From: Symmetrospora coprosmae
Lineage: Eukaryota; Basidiomycota; Cystobasidiomycetes; Symmetrosporaceae
Direction: 5' to 3'
Assembly: GCA_008802785.1 (NCBI GenBank)
Contig: VUYT01000002.1
Location: forward strand, 558,001 to 622,000
Length of the DNA stretch: 64,000 nt
Numbering within the stretch: the first letter of the stretch is position 1; each line of letters begins with the position of its first letter. The notes beneath the pieces were generated by a model. That model was not told the DNA's origin. It made no database searches and saw only the letters and a list, made by a program, of their open reading frames with translations. Made by a program: the position numbers and the translations under genes. Shown here in pieces: positions 28,901 to 41,400 of this stretch.

Positions 28901-31900
28901 CCCTCGACCAGTCAAGGCGCTGCGACTTCCCTTGTGCCTGCAGCTCTCGCTAAAGCCCTCGTCCCGCTGCGTGACTCGGTCACTGTGCGGAGCTTCCTCT
29001 GCTCCACGAGGCTCACGCAGGATCCGACCCTGCTCCGGATCATGGACTGGGAGCGGCAGATTGCGGGAGACCCGGCACAGCTCGAGGAGGCACTCGTCAA
29101 GCTTCGCTACTCGCCTGAATTCGAGTGCATCAAAATGATCACCTCTGTCTTCGATTCCCTCTTTGCCATCCTTGCGTCTACCCGAAATGAAGGCGGACAG
29201 TACGATGACACTGTTCTTCAGGCTGTGGTGACCTTGCTCGGTGAGTCGTGCACGGCTCTTGACGCAAATCACCCTTCCTCTGATTTCTGCCGTCGCCCAA
29301 CCAGGTCTCGTGAACGATCGACGCTTTACGAACTTCCGACCTGTCCTCGACATGTACATTGAGAGCTACTTCTCCTCATCGACCGCCTTTACGCACCTCG
29401 TCAGGTCGCTGCACCGACTCGTGGACGACTTCGCCGACTCAGCCTCAGCCCAGAACCTGCGCGCGGCGATCAAAGTATGGTCGCATCTCTTCAAGATCAT
29501 CACTCGCTCCAGGCAGCTGCAGCGTACGAAAGAAGCCAGCGGCATGGACGTCACAGCCAACCATCTCGAAGGCGCCTTCAAGCGGGACATCAAGGCTCTC
29601 CTGACGAGCGTCAACATTCTCATGTCTTCGTCGCACCCTCCATCAGTCATAGGCACGCAAAGTGAGCATGCTCAGATCCCAGTATACAGCGGGCAGGATG
29701 CTGATCTCTGCAATGCAGCCTTGGCCATTCAGCACTTCATCGGCATTCTCGACCACTTGCATCACTGTTTCTCCTCGGACGAGTTGACCGATATCGCCAT
29801 CTCTTTCTGCGATTCCGTCGTGGCCAGCAAGAGCACGATGATCGTGCAGAAGCTCTTGCTCCAGGGCCAGCTGGCTTCCGGATCGCTCATGCAGTCCGCC
29901 GGCTCCCGAGCCATCCTGGTTCCCAGCATGTGTCGCTGGCTGAAGCCACATCTCAGGGCATTCGACGAGCTTCGCATGTTTGGCAATGGCGATTCTGAAC
30001 CGGCTAGAGACGCCATCCGCATTGGCTGGCTCGAGACAACCCGCTTGGCTGTCAGTGTGGTCGCGGCGCTTCTGGACAAACTGCACGCGTGCGTGGTGCA
30101 GACCGAGATCCGGGCAGACCGAAATGCGCTGGCACAAGAGCACGATAACCTTGAGTTTGTCCTCTCTCTCCTGCCTCGCTTGCTGGAAAGCTATCGCGAC
30201 GTGCAGATGCCACTGTACATCCAGGCACTGAATAGGCATCGCTCGCCTGCCTCCGTGGTCGCGCGTACACCAACCGTCTTTCCGTCCTCGTACCCCGTGT
30301 CCCTCCTCACGGAAGCGCCGCCGTCCGCTGCGGTCACCGCGTGGCCTGGTTTGCAGAACATGGTCGGGGAGATAGCGGCAGTCGTCATCGCGATGCTGCA
30401 CGTACCGCCATCGACGATACTCGCCAATTACCTTCAGAGCACTGTCGAAGTGGAGGGACTGGAGAATACGGCTCGATTGCTTGGCCAGCTGTTCCGCTTC
30501 GGGATCGCTCAGCTCGAGCACGAAGCATACCCAGCTTCCTGGCTAAGCGTCAGCATGCTTGCACACAAGTGCATCAGTCGCTTGGCAGGCCCAACCGCAA
30601 ACGTTCTCATCCGACACTACGTGCCGAGCCAGGCGGATGCGGCGACGTTCAATACAGGTCTCTGGCGCGACTTCTTCGGGATGCTCCTCAGACTCCTGGC
30701 ATCCCCTTCACTGCTTATTGAGGACTTCAGCCCGGCTAGGCAGCGCACTGTCTGGCGACTTGCTGGCGATATCCGTGGGGAAGGGTCAAAGGTGTTGCTT
30801 CGGAGCTGGGAAGCACTCAGTTGGACTCCTAGAGGGAATGAACACAGCTCGGCAACCGTCTACGGCGGCTATCAGGTCCAGCTGACCAACATGGTCGAGC
30901 CCGTTTTGGAGCTCTGCTTGTCGCATCACGACGAGCTGAGGAGTACGGCGGTAAAGGTGCTTTACTCGCTCATCATCTCTGAATTCCAGTGAGTTCGGAA
31001 GAGTCCAAGGACAAATGTAGGAAGTGTCTGACTTGCCTGCTTGTAAGCCTCAACGACAGCTTCCACTCCATAGAGAACGAAGTTCTCGATCGGCTCGACA
31101 AGCTGTTCTCTCAGCGCAAGGGCGATGAGATATCAAGGTAGGCTCGCGCCACCAAGACGCATTGCGAAATTGACGCGTGTTCTTGCTCTGGATGCAGGGC
31201 TTTCTTCATTACCCAACTCCGGTCGCTATTCGAGTCTAGCACTATGGACGAGCGTCTTCGGGAGCAGGTCGAAGCGTTCCTCGACTCAATCAATCACTTC
31301 CTTGAGCTTCTTCTAGGCATTCGTAATCTGCCAGACAGCGAAGAGTGGCAAGACGACCGTGTGATCGGGACTCTCAAGCTCATGGCCTTTATCGAGAAAC
31401 GGCAGCGGTCGCTCTTCATTCGCTATGTTCACAGGTTGTGCGAATTCCATATCGCATCAAACCAATTCACAGAGGCAGGCTTGACACTCAAGCTGCACGC
31501 GGACCTGTACCGCTTCGACACGAGCTGTATCCTGCCGGCCATGCCGGAGCTCGAGCTTCCGCAACAGTCCGAGTTCGGCAGAAAGGAGCTGCTCTATCTG
31601 CGCATACTCGAGCTGCTCAGCAAGGGCAAAGCATTCGAGACGGCCATCGCCGTTTCTAAAGGTGCGCACGAGAAGTTCGACCACTTAGACTAATGCTGAA
31701 TCGCTTACTGCCATACACACAGAGCTGCAGCACGAATACGAGCAGCATGTCTTCGCCTATCAGCGACTTTCTGAGCTCCTCACGCATCAAGCGGACTTAT
31801 TCGCTGGCATTATGGTGCAGACGCGACACTTCGCACCCTGTTTCAGAGTCGGCTTCTTTGGACGTGGGTTTCCAGTTAGTGTGCAGAATAAGCAGTTCGT

Positions 31901-33589
31901 CTACAGGGCATACGAGTGGGAGAAATACGGGTACGTCCGTGTATCCCACGCAATTCAAGAGAGCCAGTTCGCTAAATCTTCGTTGCAGCTCCTTCTGCGA
32001 GAGAATGCAGAACAAGCACCCGGAAGCCCACCTTTGGAGGTCGGGCGCCATTCCGCCTGTCGAGATCCAGACCAGTGAAGATCGCTACTTGCTCATTACG
32101 CCCGTCCTGCCCGAGCCGGACCGTAGCCTCCCAATATTCACAAATCCGGATGTTCCCGGACGTGAGTTCGTGTTCTGTGGGAAAGGGGGCATTTTCTTCA
32201 GGGCGCTAAAGTGACTAGTGTGCTCGACTCAGCCATCCGAACATACTACGAAAATAACGAGACACGGACGTTCAGCTACACACGACTTCTTGACAAGACT
32301 GAACGCACACTGACAGAGACGGCCCCAGAGATCTGTCAATACACCGAGAAGACGTATCTCACCTGCGCAGAGGGTGAGTTGGGGATGTTTTGCGTGGCTT
32401 AGATTGGACCTGACGCCTTGCCCTGGCCAGCCTTCCCTACCATCTTGCGACGCACAGACATACTCGAGAGTTATTTGGTCGAGCTGTCTCCCGTGGAGAG
32501 CGCCATCATCGATGTTCGCCAGAAGGCAGAAGACTTGGATCTGCTTCACCGCAGGTTCATAACCTCTATGCCAACCCCGTCTTCGCCAGGCTCTCCAGAC
32601 AGCGCCAAGATCAACACAAACCCATTGAGTATGCAGCTGAATGCTTGCGTGGACACTGGGCAGTCTGGCGGCATTGCGCTGTATCGTCGAGCCTTCTTCG
32701 ATGCGAACTTCATTGCCGGCAATCCAGACAAGCTGGAGCTTGTGACGGAACTCCGTGCTGCTATAGACGACCACGTCAGGACCAGTGAGCAACTCTGCCA
32801 TCTATACACTCGCAGGGCGCGCTGATGTACATCTACCACAGTCGCTAACTGCCTGAGGCTACATGAGGTGGTATGCCCATCGGATATGTCGAATTTCCAT
32901 GCAACCCTCATTCGATGTGAATAATGAGAACAGACTGCACGCCGTCGTTACAGGCTGTTGCTAATGCCCTGCTCTGCGCAGTCTTCGAACGCAACTTCTC
33001 CGAGGAGATCTCCCGCATGGGTGCAGAGCTCGACTACAAACCCGCGCCGGCCCCGATTACGTCTCCCCATCGCACTTCACCCAGTCTCGCTGCATCCCCG
33101 CCAGTGCCTCAGTGCCCTCGGACGCCGCAAATGGCCTCTTCCGTCACTATCGCCGGCGCCAGCCATTCGCGCACGTTCTCCTCGAGCACCATTACGTCAA
33201 GCTCGCCACATCTGCCCTTTGCTCTTCCTCCGCTGTCGAATATCGACGAAGCGTCGCCCGGCAGCCTGCGCCGCAACAACATTGCTGCTCCGCTCGATAG
33301 AGCCTCGTCCGTCTACTCGACTCTGGCGTCTGTTCCCGAGCGCACACCAAACGGACCAGCTCTCACGGGTGTGGGCATGCGCCAAGTCGGATTGTCAAAT
33401 GGCACTGTGCATTTCGCGCCGACGCCAGACCTCGGCAAGGCTGCCGGCAGGTCGGCGTCCCCAGCGCCGTCGACTGTGGCGTCCACCCTCAACGGCACCC
33501 TTCGCAGCAACGCCGCCAGCAGCAGCGGTAATGCAGACCGTCCGTCCTCCTTCCTCAGCCGCTTCAGCAGCATGCGCCGCAAGAAATAG
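25938..33589 (+). CDS. DOCK-family guanine nucleotide exchange factor
   Basis: Thirteen exons: 25938-26030, 26092-27541, 27611-28552, 28629-29240, 29305-30988, 31048-31137, 31198-31661, 31723-31930, 31989-32161, 32233-32373, 32431-32784, 32842-32916 and 32982-33589 (2297 aa). An SH3-like domain opens the protein (LPRILYGFAI, ELYVFEVFRP, GLLWYRGYVVV, VGIFPASH). A Ser-rich insert and a Tyr/His-rich helical region follow. The DHR-1 (C2-like) domain is near residues 750-880 (RNDVYIKLWSGDFSGLL, WGELLRLDIPVDK). A long helical repeat region leads to DHR-2 at about 1650-2110 (FRVGFFGRGFP, KQFVYRAYEWEKYG, LSMQLNACVDTG, ALYRRAFF, FERNFSEEI), the catalytic GEF part. The tail is Ser/Pro-rich. DOCK proteins activate Rac/Cdc42-type GTPases with ELMO; in yeasts the counterpart (Dck1-Lmo1) acts on Rho5. 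No ELMO gene is visible here. Confidence 0.95.
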
Positions 33590-33901
33590 ACCAGAGATCG
33601 GTCCCTGAACAAGTTGGCAAAACCTCGCATCAGTCCAGTCCCCGTGTCCTTTAATCCCCCTGTGATCTGCGTGCCGACTTCGCATCTCACACCTGCTATT
33701 CTGCTGCTTGTTCGCGCTCTTCTAGCATGATCTTGGCATCTAATAAATCGTTGTATGTCGCTTACACTTTGGACCTGTGTGCGCCACGTGCATCGCTTGC
33801 CTCCGCGTCCACCCAGGACTGCCCCATCTTGTCCAGAACGAACACAAGGCGACTTGCCTGAGCGCGCTGCTCGCTGTATCGCAGCTACCTCCTCGTAGAT
33901 C
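33590..33901. other. Intergenic between DOCK gene and YOS1
   Basis: Tandem plus-strand genes are separated by 312 bp. It must contain the DOCK terminator and the YOS1 promoter. An AATAAA-like AATAAAT occurs near 33740. Confidence 0.45.
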
Positions 33902-34465
33902 ATGGGGCTGGGGTGAGCCGCCTCCTCGCGCTCGGGCATTCGACGAGGCCTCCTCTGACCTGACGTTGACGTGGACGTTGACCCGGACCCGGACGCGCTC
34001 ACTGCAGACTAGGCAACATCCTCTACATCGCCTTGCTGCTCATCAACGCGGTAGCGGTGCTCAACGAGGAGCGCTTCCTCTCGCGCAGTGCGTTTGCGCC
34101 GTCCCTTGTGCCTGCTGCCAGCGAGCATAACGGTGCCCATGAGCGGCAAGCTGACCGTGGTTGTGCCTGGACGACAAACCACGCCTCACAGTCGGGTGGA
34201 GCCACTCCGCCCTGCAGCAATCTCAATTCCAGCAGTACAGCGTCGATCCTGGTTTCGGAGGGCAGCAGGAAGGGCCAGGCGTCAAGGCGAGACTCGTCAA
34301 TCTCATCGGAGCCGTACGGACCGTCATGCGGAGTGAGGGACCGAGCTCGCCTAGACCCCATGGACAGGAAACGACAGGCTGACTGCTTCTCTCCTTGCGC
34401 TCCCTGCAGTACCCTTAATACCGTTGAACATTCTTGTGATAGCTTACCAGCTCGTGCTGGGGTGA
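33902..34465 (+). CDS. YOS1: Yos1-like ER-to-Golgi transport protein
   Basis: Exons 33902-33912, 34008-34087, 34192-34332 and 34410-34465 give 95 aa. The first coding exon is only 11 nt (M-G-L plus two bases). The spliced protein reads MGLGLGNILYIALLLINAVA, then VLNEERFLSRIGWS, then GVKARLVNLIGAVRTVMRIP and LIPLNILVIAYQLVLG. This matches the Yos1/IER3IP1 family: two transmembrane helices flanking a short hydrophilic loop. Yos1 works with Yip1 and Yif1 in COPII vesicle formation at the ER. Length is typical (85-95 aa). It would be missed by ORF-based finding because no exon is longer than about 47 codons. Confidence 0.95.
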
Positions 34466-34821
34466 TCCGCGTGTTTCTTGCCTGGACGTACCGCCTCCAC
34501 AGCAACCCTCACACCGCTGCTCAATCATCGACAGTCTCTTGCATGACATCACGTCTGCCCCCGAGGCACGTTCATCTGTCCTATTAGCCATGAAGGCGGG
34601 CCCGCTTGCCAGAAGCACCCTGACGTGCAGGCAGTCCGGTACCTCCCTGAAACTACCCGTTGCAGACCAAGTCTTGCTGAAACTAAAGATACACTCTCGG
34701 ATCTCTCTAGATGCATTTCCCTCCTGGTTGTCTTTTCCTTGTACTGATCTACCATATTCCTTCGCGCGACAATGCTTGCGCCTTACCCGGCGCTTCCTTT
34801 TGTCGGAGTTCTCTCTCGGAC
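34466..34821. other. Convergent intergenic region YOS1 / 5'-nucleotidase
   Basis: This is 356 bp between two 3' ends. Nothing beyond UTR-like sequence was recognised. Confidence 0.5.
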
Positions 34822-37238
34822 TCAGAGGACGTGCTGAGGCGTGGTCTCCTCCGTGATAGCAATCCGGTTCGTGAGCTGAACGTTGAGAGGAGTGTTGGCC
34901 TGATGAGCGAGAGCAGCAGGATCAGCGGCCTGCAGCAAAATGGCAGTTACACGATGGCAGCGGCGAGACCTACCACAACCCAGGCCTCGAAGACGTCGCC
35001 TTGGCTTCCAAGGGCTGCACAGTGTCCGGCATCAGCTACAGGCCATACGGGACAGCGGAGACAGTGCTTGTACTTACTGGCAGGAGCTTGGCTCGGAGCA
35101 TTCGGGAAGAAGGAGTCTCCTCCGGTAGCAATGAAGTCGAGCGTTACTACGTGAGGGGGATGAAAAGGAATCAGCAAGTATGTCATGGACACGGGAACAG
35201 TGAAATCATACTGCACACGCACCGACGGTGTAAGTGCGTTCGAAGTCGATATCAGCACCGCCAATGTTGAGCGAGATGAGGCGGGATCCCACGGCGTTGT
35301 TTGGGTTGTAGGTGAATGCGCACCCGGCAGAGACCTGCACGAAAGACGTAACGGCGCGTCCGACAGAGTTGACATCGCTGACGATGCCTTCAAAGATGCC
35401 CCAGAGTTCGCGGCCTGTGAAGCTGACGTCGACGAGCTGGTTACCGAAGGGGAAGGCCGTGAGAATCTGAAGAGAGCGTGTAAGGCGGGAGTAAGCCTTT
35501 GCGCTGGCGCTATTGGGATCATGCAGCATCCGAAAAGAGTGGCTCACCTCGCCACGCGTGACCTCCGGTGCGTCGATCGAGGCACGGATACCGCCGGCGT
35601 TGCTGTAGAAACCGCAAAAGCGCGTCAGGCGCATGCTCCTGACGAGCGCATTGTCGAGGGACTTACTGTAGCCCAAAATCAACGGTAGCACCAATGCTAG
35701 TCCTGGCATATACCATAGAGTCGGTTACAGCGTTGCCGAGGGTGCACTCCTGCTGCTGGCAGGTGGTTTGGTCGAGGTCTGTGGTCGTTTGGCCAACGAC
35801 CTCACGGCTGAAAGCATCGAAAGGCTCTCGCCATTCGAGGATCTGATCCTGGAGTGTCTCGTCTAAGTTGAAGCGCATACAGCGAAGGGCAGGAAAGAAG
35901 GTATCAGCGTAGGGCAGCATTACGCGGTACAGGCACGGACGCACTCTGAGCAACACTCTCGGTCATGTTGATAGGCGCGCCAGTGTACGAGAGGATCCTG
36001 TTGCTGTGCAGCTCGAACTCGACGTCGATCCTGCCGAGCTGCTGTCCCCATCTGCAATGTCAAGACGGCAGGTTTCAGCAGACTGGTGCGAGTGCCATCT
36101 AGCATGAGCCGGCACTCACCTCCATGCTGTAACCACGAAGACTTCCTCGCCGTCGAGGTTCTGAACGACGGTCGGGTAGTCTCCAGCAGCGGAGTCGTTC
36201 CCGAGGCGCGTGTGCGAGTGTCCGCTGCGAACCGCGATCCAATCAGCCCTGCAGCTGGCTAGCCGACATCACCGCGTGACACGCACCCAATGATGAGGTG
36301 GATGTTCCGCGTCGTCCTAGCGAGCTCAATGTCGTTCTCGTATCCAATGTGGGTGAGCGCGACAACCCTCGAGACGGTCGTGTTTTCCTGTCCGGGCGCA
36401 GTGCCGTTCAAGAGGGCATCGACCGTATCCTGAACATCGAGGTACGCGCCGAACGTGGTTCCGTTGCCCGGACTCGCAATGTCTGGCGTCGTGTTGGTCG
36501 TCAGAGCCACGAGGGCCATCTCGTGCTCCGGGAAGAGCAGGTACGGGTTCAGCTGCGAAGCGAGCGCCTCGTTGTCACTCTGGATGTTGGACGAGACTGT
36601 CGGGAAGGTCAGGTTGGCCAGGAAAGCTGCAAGCATGTCGTCTCCGCCATCGAATTCTGCAGATGAGGCAGAATCCTTGTCAGAAAAGGCGGACGGGCAA
36701 ACGTGTCGGCAACGGTACTGACCGTGGTTACCCAGCGTAAAGGCCGAGAAGTTGCCCTGGTTGAGCACCTGGGAGATGACTTCTCCTCCGTAGTACGAGT
36801 AGAATAGCGTCCCCTGGAACTCGTCGCCTGCGTTGAGAAAGAGCGAGTTGGGCACCTCTGCCCGAATCTCGCTGGCGCGCTCGAGGATACGCGCATAGCC
36901 GCCAAAGCAGGGAACGCGGGTAACGTTCATGTTCTCGGTCGTGTTGCGCGGGCAGTCGACGCCATTGCTGCGGAACTCGTCGAGGTGGGCGCTGCGATGT
37001 GGAGAGATGGCGTACGTTCGTCAGACGGGTTCTCCTGCGCGCACGTGCGCTTATCTCGCTGGCCGCTTGGAGCTGCAATGCAGTCAACGCACTGGACATC
37101 GTTGACATGAAGGAAGGTGATGTTCTTTGTCTGCACCTCCTGACGCTTGTAGAGGTAGCGTTTTGACGATACGAGGTGGTCGTCGGCGAGCGCGGAGGCA
37201 GCGAGAGAAGCTGCGACGAGGGTGAGGCCAGCGAGCAT
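34822..37238 (-). CDS. Secreted 5'-nucleotidase / metallophosphoesterase (UshA-like)
   Basis: Ten exons on the minus strand: 37093-37238, 36723-36991, 36287-36656, 36120-36224, 35945-36051, 35667-35862, 35223-35602, 35078-35146, 34974-35014 and 34822-34929 (596 aa). A signal peptide is clear (MLAGLTLVAASLAASALADD), followed by a dibasic KR site. Metal-binding motifs are in order: LHVNDVHAHLDEF (about residue 45), AGDEFQGTLFY, LGNHEFDGGDD (about 138; split by an intron) and IIGGHSHTRLG (about 260). The C-terminal substrate domain has LHNAGGIRASI and LDFIATGGDSFF. The family removes phosphate from extracellular nucleotides for purine and phosphate scavenging. Two very short introns (44 nt near 34930) occur at the 3' end. 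It shares a divergent promoter with the drug transporter. Confidence 0.95.
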
Positions 37239-37899
37239 GGCGGCGGATGGAGGTGAGGATCTATAGCAGGAGCAGGGGAGGTAAGACACGGAAAAAGACA
37301 AGGGAGAGGAAGAAAGGCGAGAAGGCAGTCTCGCAATGCCAATTCAGCAGTCGTCGGAGCCTTTAGAACGTTTCTCCCATCCTTGCTCGTTTAGCGCGCG
37401 AACGTGATAGGGGAGTGGCGGACGAGCACGCGGTAATTGGATGCGCCAAGGGATGGGATCCGATAGAGAAGGTCCAAGAACAGCGGCAGCAGCGGCAGCC
37501 GTAACACGGGGGCCATGGCAGACGCATTTCAGCAGTTCGAGGGCTTGCAGTACTGTACTGGTGTTCTCCATCCAAGCTTCCTGATCCCGTATCTCCCGGA
37601 TGGCCGACTTGGTGGGGCCAGCCAGCACGAGCGTAGTGGGTTTCAGGGCATCATGAACGAAGAAGCGTCAGGTCAGAGGGTGCAGCATCGTCAGGCGTCT
37701 CCTTGCTTGCTTTCGATATCTAGTGAGCCAGATGTGTGCCTCTGAGAAGGGTCGTGGGGGAACAAGGCAGCCTGCTCATGAGGGTCTTTGAACGCGTCCG
37801 TCTGTCTGTGCGAGCAGCCCCGTCCATCACACCTGCGAGCCGGCTTGCACCATCGCAGTTGCCCGAAGCACAGCTTCACCTAATGCATACACAGATGTT

Positions 37900-37906
37900 T
37901 GACTCA
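37900..37906 (+). promoter_or_regulatory. TGACTCA (Gcn4/AP-1-type) site 1
   Basis: A perfect TGACTCA heptamer lies about 500 bp upstream of the PDR transporter start and 660 bp from the 5'-nucleotidase start. Fungal bZIP factors of the Gcn4 and AP-1 type bind this sequence. Function here is inferred. Confidence 0.4.
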
Positions 37907-37980
37907 TGCTCGGTAAATGGAGACCTGTCGCCTGTCGCCTGTTCGTGATATGCCATGAGTCGAGTCGAGCGGAGCGGAAG

Positions 37981-37987
37981 TGAGTCA
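37981..37987 (-). promoter_or_regulatory. TGACTCA (Gcn4/AP-1-type) site 2
   Basis: TGAGTCA on the plus strand is the reverse complement of site 1, 75 bp downstream of it. A third near-match, TGAGTCG, lies just before it at about 37956. Confidence 0.4.
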
Positions 37988-38405
37988 GATGGATTTGTCG
38001 TCGCGGCTCGGGCGAGCTCGGCGATTGCGGCAATAAGCACAAGGCGCGAGGACCGACCGACCAAATAAATCGGAAATCAGTCATCGCCAGACTCGACCGA
38101 GGGCCTGCGTAAGCAACGCAGCACACATTTGCTCGCTCAGGAAGCCCCAGTCTCCTGCTTTCTTTCCGGATACTCTCGCACATACGTCGACTGGTCGCAC
38201 ACACCTGGGCTAGAAGTCGAGCGACGACAGCTCTTTCGGTACCGACCTCTTTGGCCCTTCAAGGCACGGAGAAAGCCAACGCGGCCGGGGAAAAAAGGGA
38301 CAGACGGCACACGAAAACCCTGGAACAACAGAACGAAGGCATCGCAAGAAGAGAACGAGTGCACTTGCAACCCTCTGCGTTTGACTCCATCGCACACTGC
38401 TCAAC

Positions 38406-41400
38406 ATGCAGAACCCCAACCCATCGTCGGCGGCGGCAATGAGCGGGATCGGCCCTGCTGGAGCTCCGTCAGCGACGAGGGCAGAGGCAGACGCTGCCAC
38501 CACCTCGGCACCGCGAGACGAGTCGCACTCTCGCGCGAATGACCGCACAGAGACTGCCGGACACGTCGCTCCTGCGCACGCTCACACCAATGGAGGACAC
38601 GCTGCGGACACGCACGATGAGCATTCCGGCGAGACGACGCGCGCCAACTCGGAGCGAGACTCGCCCATCGCGCACGATGCACGGGCGCTCAACGGCGCAC
38701 ACCCGGACATGTACCTCGTCAACGTCGACGGAGACGGTGCAAAGCCAAAGTCCTCTGGCGTGGATGTCGAGGCAGCAAAGAAGGACTTTGACAAGCTCCA
38801 GCGGACATTCAGCAAGGCGAGCAGCCTCAACAGGAGGAAGTCGCGCAATTCGGAAAAGGGCCAGCCAAACTTTGACCCAGAGAAGGGAGGCGACCATGGC
38901 GAGGAATTTGACCTCCTCGAGTATCTTGTAGGTGGCTCCCTTTGGATGTGCGCATATCGGTGCGAGGTGGACCTCAGCTGACCTGGATTCTTGCCACCAT
39001 TACACAGTCGCACAGCGAGCTCGGATCGCATCCTGACAGTGGCTTCAAATTCAAGGCCCTCGGTGTGGTCTGGGAGAACCACAAGGTCGTCGGTGCAGGA
39101 GGCATGCGCCTCAACATCCGCGTCTTCCCGGACGCCTTCAAGGAGCTCCTCTTCAAGCCCATCATGCCCATCCTGATGAAGATGGAGAAGTTTGCACCCA
39201 AGCCGAAGACCATCCTGCACAACTTCAACGGCATCATTGCACCTGGAGAAATGTGTCTCGTCCTCGGTCGCCCGGGAAGCGGATGCTCCACCTTCCTCAA
39301 GACTATCGCTAACGAGCGAGAGGGCTACCTTAGCATCGACGGCAGGGTCGAGTACGAGGGAATCGAGGCGACCGAGTTCAGAAAGGTCTATGAAGGAGAG
39401 GCTCTCTATAACCCCGAGGATGGTGCGTCATCCAAGCCTGAACGAGGCAGAGTGTACCTGAGCTGACGAGTCTTCGCCTCTTTGTGCAGACATGCACTTC
39501 CCGACCCTGACTGTTGGGCAGACACTCAACTTCGCTCTGTCTCTCAAGACACCCGGAAAGCGCCTTCCCACTCAGACGCTCAAGCAGTTCCGCGAGGAGG
39601 TCATGAACCTCCTCCTGCGCATGGTCAACATCCCACACACCAAGAACACCCTCGTCGGTAACGCAGAGGTTCGAGGTATCTCTGGAGGAGAGCGAAAGCG
39701 TGTGTCCATCCTCGAGATGATGACTGCTCGACCAGCTGTGCGTATCTCACCTAGTCCAGCCAGCTGGGAGACAGTGGCTGACACTCCCACCTCCTGCAGA
39801 TCGCTTCTTGGGACAACAGTACCAAGGGTCTTGACGCATCCACTGCTCTCGTAAGCACATCACTTCGTTGCTACCCTGAGACTCTAGAAGGTCGACTAAC
39901 ATGCGATGCTGCCATCAGGATTATGCCAAGTCCCTTCGTATCCTCACCGATGTCTTCAAGACGACCTCGTTCGTCTCGCTCTACCAGGCCGGTGAGGGTG
40001 TCTACGAGCAGTTCGACAAGGTCCTTGTCATCGACAGTGGACGAGAGGTCTACTTCGGTCCTCGGAGCGAGGCCCGCCAGTACTTTATCTCGCTCGGGTA
40101 CGCCGATCTCCCGCGACAGACGACTGCCGACTACCTCACTGGCTGCACGGACGAGAACGAACGTCAATTCGCCGAGGGCCGCGACGCCAGCAACGTGCCG
40201 TCGACGCCCGAGGCGCTCGAGGCTGCATTCCAGAAGTCGCCCTACTACCAGCGGATGCTCGACGAGCGCGCCGCCTACCGTCAACACATGGAAGCCGACC
40301 CAGCCCGCCGCGAGGCTTTCCTCAAGGCATTCCAGGACGAGAAGCGCAAGGCTGTCAAGAAGAAGTCCAAGTTCACCGTCTCGTTCCCGACCCAGGTCTA
40401 CGAGATCACCAAGCGGTACATCCGCCTCCAGTGGCAGGATCGCATCGGCCTCATTGTGCTTTACGCAACGTCCATCATCATTGCCATTGTCGTCGGAGCG
40501 TGCTACCTCAACCTGCCCCAGACTTCGGCCGGCGCTTTCACCCGAGGTGGAGTCCTCTTCCTGGCCCTCCTGTTCCCGGCATTCACGGCCTTCTCCCAGC
40601 TGCCTACGCAGATGATGGGACGACCCATCATGTGGAGACAGACTGGCTACACGTTCTACCGCCCCGCCGCTCTCGGTCTCGCTAGCATCATCGCCGACAT
40701 TCCCTTCAGTGCCAGCAACAATTTCTTGTTCTCGCTCATCATCTACTTCATGACAGGACTTGCACGGACTCCGGGTGCTTTCTTCACCTTCTATCTGATA
40801 GTGTTCTCGGCATATCTCTCGTTGGCCACCTTCTTCCGATTCCTCGGGACGCTGTGCAGCTCGTACGACGTGGCCGCTCGACTGGCTTCGGTCATCGTGT
40901 CTGCCTTCGTTCTCTACTCTGGCTATCTAATTCCAGTCTTCTCTATGAAGCGCTGGCTCTTCTGGGTGTGTGCATTCGTCTAGTCCTTGCTCAATAGTCA
41001 GGCTAACGATGCTCTTCCACTCCAGCTCTACTACATCAACCCGGTCCAATTCGCCTTCAGCAGCGTCATGATCAACGAGTTCAAGCGTGTTACTCTCACC
41101 TGTGTCGGCTCCAGCATTGCACCGAGCGGAGCAGGCTACCCAGACACGCTCGGACCCAACCAGGTCTGCACATTGCAGGGCAGTACACCCGGCAACCCCG
41201 ATGTCCCAGGTTCCGACTACATCAGCGCAGCCTTCAACTACGAGCAAAGCACGCAGTGGCGCAACTGGGGCATCACAATCGTCTTCTTTGTCGGATTTGC
41301 CATCATGCAGATGCTGGCCATGGAGTTCTTCAAGCACGGGCGAGGCGCACCCGCCATCCAGGTCTACCAGCCCGAGAACAAGGAGAGGAAGGCGCTCAAC

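Larger units (their letters stand above)
37239..38405. promoter_or_regulatory. Divergent promoter region 5'-nucleotidase / PDR transporter
   Basis: This 1.17-kb stretch between two divergent starts has no coding support (the 94-codon ORF at 37344-37628 lacks features). It holds two TGACTCA-type sites, given separately. Confidence 0.6.

Noticed and set aside
37344-37628. 94-codon minus-strand ORF in the 5'-nucleotidase/PDR promoter
   Set aside because: No domain, low-complexity Ala run, and placed inside a divergent promoter.
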